Source: Oscillospiraceae bacterium | Lineage (GTDB): Bacteria > Bacillota > Clostridia > Oscillospirales > Ruminococcaceae | Direction: 5' to 3' | Assembly (NCBI GenBank): GCA_900768735.1 | Contig: CAAGDZ010000103.1 | Span: 1 to 7,615 of the forward strand | DNA length: 7,615 bases | In this document: in pieces, positions 6,597 through 7,615 of the stretch | Layout: every line of letters starts with the position of its first letter | Position numbering within the stretch: the first letter of the stretch is position 1 | Translations under genes and position numbers: made by a program | Notes under the pieces: generated by a model | Databases searched by the model: none | Told to the model about the DNA's origin: nothing | What the model saw: only the letters and a program-made list of their open reading frames with translations

Positions 6597-6965
6597 ATGG
6601 ATTTAAAGGCGCGTGCAAAGCGGCTTAAAGCCGACATACCCGCGATATTCCTCGCATTAAAGGATAAAAATACGCCGCTCCCTGCAAAAATAGCGGCGGC
6701 GGTCACCGTCGGCTATGCGCTGTCGCCGATAGACCTTATACCGGATTTTATACCGGTGCTGGGGTATCTCGACGACCTTCTGATTCTACCCGCGCTTGCG
6801 GCGATTACGATAAAGCTGCTCCCAAAGGAGATTTTAGAGCAAAAGCGCAGAGAGGCAGAAAATATGTGGGAAAACGGCAAGCCGAAAAAATGGTACTATG
6901 CAATACCTGTTATATTGTTCTGGATTATAATTATTCTGCTGATTGTAAAGGCAATATGGTTTTGA
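6597..6965 (+). CDS. DUF1232 (YkvA-like) membrane protein
   Basis: A 122-residue protein with the DUF1232 signature SPIDLIPDFIPVLGYLDD (43-60) within a hydrophobic pair of segments (about 30-75). A Lys/Glu-rich stretch (76-98) follows, and then a C-terminal transmembrane helix (WYYAIPVILFWIIIILLIV, about 99-117). The molecular role of DUF1232 proteins is not established; they are common small membrane-associated proteins in Firmicutes. Start ATG 6597 is chosen over ATG 6558 because of GGAGGGG six bases upstream; the longer form would add 13 residues (MAFGIYYSTEGLP). It comes just after the bactofilin terminator and begins a probable new transcript, although no convincing promoter is visible in the short gap. 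The next gene starts 15 bases after its stop. Confidence 0.88.
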   Translation: MDLKARAKRLKADIPAIFLALKDKNTPLPAKIAAAVTVGYALSPIDLIPDFIPVLGYLDDLLILPALAAITIKLLPKEILEQKRREAENMWENGKPKKWYYAIPVILFWIIIILLIVKAIWF

Positions 6966-6980
6966 AGGTGAGAAATTAAA

Positions 6981-7160
6981 ATGACAAAAAAGACCTTGTT
7001 TCATGTAAAGAAAAGAACCCTGCTCAGCATAGCAGGCTGTGTGTGGATACTGGCGGGAGTAAATGTCGCGCGGCTCGGCATACTTGCCTATACGGGACTT
7101 GATGCGATGCAGTGGTTTACCACCCGCTGTCGCTGCTGGTTTTCGCGATGTTCGGCATGA
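6981..7160 (+). pseudogene. N-terminal part of a frameshifted four-helix membrane protein
   Basis: ATG at 6981 follows AAGGTGAG by eight bases, a good ribosome site. It encodes a basic start (MTKKTLFHVKKR) and a transmembrane helix (TLLSIAGCVWILAGVNVARL) up to about residue 43 (GLDAM). After that the frame gives Cys/Arg-rich sequence unlike a membrane protein and stops at TGA 7158-7160. The frame one base back, starting near 7112, carries three more membrane helices with matching character. Restoring one missing base around 7110-7112 would join both parts into a protein of about 155 residues. I recognise this layout as a conserved clostridial membrane protein family of unknown function, from memory only. 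Confidence 0.7.
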
Positions 7161-7447
7161 TGTTCTTAAAAATGAGCTTCAAGCACACAAAGCGCATACA
7201 CGGCTATGCAGAGCCTACCCGCCCGTTCTGGAATTTTTTTGATATAAAGGCATATTGTATAATGGCGTTTATGATGGGCGGCGGTATCTGGCTGCGCTAT
7301 TCGGGGCTTGTCCCCGACGAGTTTATCGCGGTATTCTATACCGGACTTGGACTGGCGCTTGCGATGGCGGGAGTCATATTCTGGATAATGTTTTTCCGCT
7401 ACGCAAAAACCGCACAGAAGCTTGTCGCAAAGGCAAAACAGGCATAA
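7112..7447 (+). CDS. C-terminal part of a frameshifted four-helix membrane protein
   Basis: This frame codes 111 residues from a GTG at 7112, with three transmembrane helices: LSLLVFAMFGMMFLKMSF (about 6-23), AYCIMAFMMGGGIWLRYSG (about 47-65) and FIAVFYTGLGLALAMAGVIF (about 71-90, continuing into WIMFF). Between them are basic and polar loops (KHTKRIHGYAEPTRPFWNFF). There is no ribosome site before the GTG, and a TGA closes the frame at 7100-7102, so this is not a separate gene but the continuation of the frame beginning at 6981, one base out of step. Function is unknown. No slippery heptamer is seen at the junction, so programmed frameshifting is unlikely; mutation or sequencing error fits better. 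Confidence 0.75.
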   Translation: MVYHPLSLLVFAMFGMMFLKMSFKHTKRIHGYAEPTRPFWNFFDIKAYCIMAFMMGGGIWLRYSGLVPDEFIAVFYTGLGLALAMAGVIFWIMFFRYAKTAQKLVAKAKQA

Positions 7448-7490
7448 CGTAGAAATCTTCCTGATATTACATAAAAGGATTGGTATAATA

Positions 7491-7615
7491 ATGAATATAA
7501 CAGAGCTTACACCACAGCAGATTGAAGAAAACAAGCAGCGCTTCACAGAGATTTTCACCAGCTGCGTAACCCGCGACGGCTCGGATAAGCTGCTCGACTA
7601 TCTGACAAACAAGAG
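7491..7615 (+). CDS. N-terminus of an unfinished gene, possibly an HD-domain hydrolase
   Basis: ATG at 7491 opens a frame that stays open to the contig end (41 full codons). It begins MNITELTPQQIEENKQRF and ends TRDGSDKLLDYLTNK. An AAGGA ribosome site lies about 11 bases upstream. The segment TxDGxDKLLxYL resembles the start of clostridial proteins in which an HD-type phosphohydrolase domain follows (typically with an FFTAPAS and a GGLxxHS motif soon after), but those motifs would lie outside this window, so the call is a guess from memory. It follows the four-helix membrane protein gene by 43 bases without a terminator, suggesting co-transcription. Confidence 0.6.
   Translation, partial: MNITELTPQQIEENKQRFTEIFTSCVTRDGSDKLLDYLTNK

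Noticed and set aside
7103..7114. Programmed ribosomal frameshift joining the two membrane-protein frames
   Set aside because: No X-XXY-YYZ slippery heptamer or clear downstream stimulatory hairpin is visible at the junction; a lost base is simpler.

Overview
The window looks like a contig from a Gram-positive anaerobe of the class Clostridia, probably close to Ruminococcus/Oscillospiraceae. The grounds are consensus sigma-A promoters, strong GGAGG ribosome sites, TTG and GTG starts, mid-range GC coding DNA with AT-rich gaps, and the protein types present (a secreted NodB deacetylase with a Ser/Gln/Asp-rich linker, a clostridial bactofilin, a DUF1232 membrane protein). This placement is from recognition only; no search was possible. 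Bases 1-20 are Illumina TruSeq adapter, not genome, so the true sequence starts at 21.

Left half, minus strand (21-4024): a two-gene unit read leftward from a good promoter at 4085-4113. The first gene (2039-4024) encodes a 661-residue SNF2-like superfamily II ATPase whose Walker A and DEAH motifs are both degenerate. It is followed almost without a gap by a gene encoding an HSP90/GHKL-type ATPase (21-2037, cut off by the contig end after 672 residues), whose nucleotide-binding motifs resemble the sacsin/Nov branch rather than HtpG. This pair is the most unusual part of the window. It may be an undescribed nucleic-acid-related or defence-like module, but what lies beyond the contig edge is unknown.

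Middle, plus strand (4292-6545): a divergent promoter (4292-4320) drives a cell-envelope pair. The first member is a NodB-family polysaccharide deacetylase with all five catalytic motifs, but its N-terminal membrane anchor (4353-4463) is separated from the rest by an in-frame TAA. The second is a bactofilin with eight tandem Gln/Asn/Phe-rich heptapeptides before its beta-helix core. A strong hairpin terminator (6501-6545) closes the unit. Deacetylase plus bactofilin fits a role in local peptidoglycan remodelling.

Right end, plus strand (6597-7615): a DUF1232 tail-anchored membrane protein, a four-helix membrane protein split by an apparent one-base frameshift near 7110, and the start of a further gene, possibly an HD-domain hydrolase. 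The gaps are only 15 and 43 bases with no terminator, so they are probably co-transcribed. The nonsense codon, the frameshift and the leftover adapter together call for a check against reads before either gene is called a true pseudogene.
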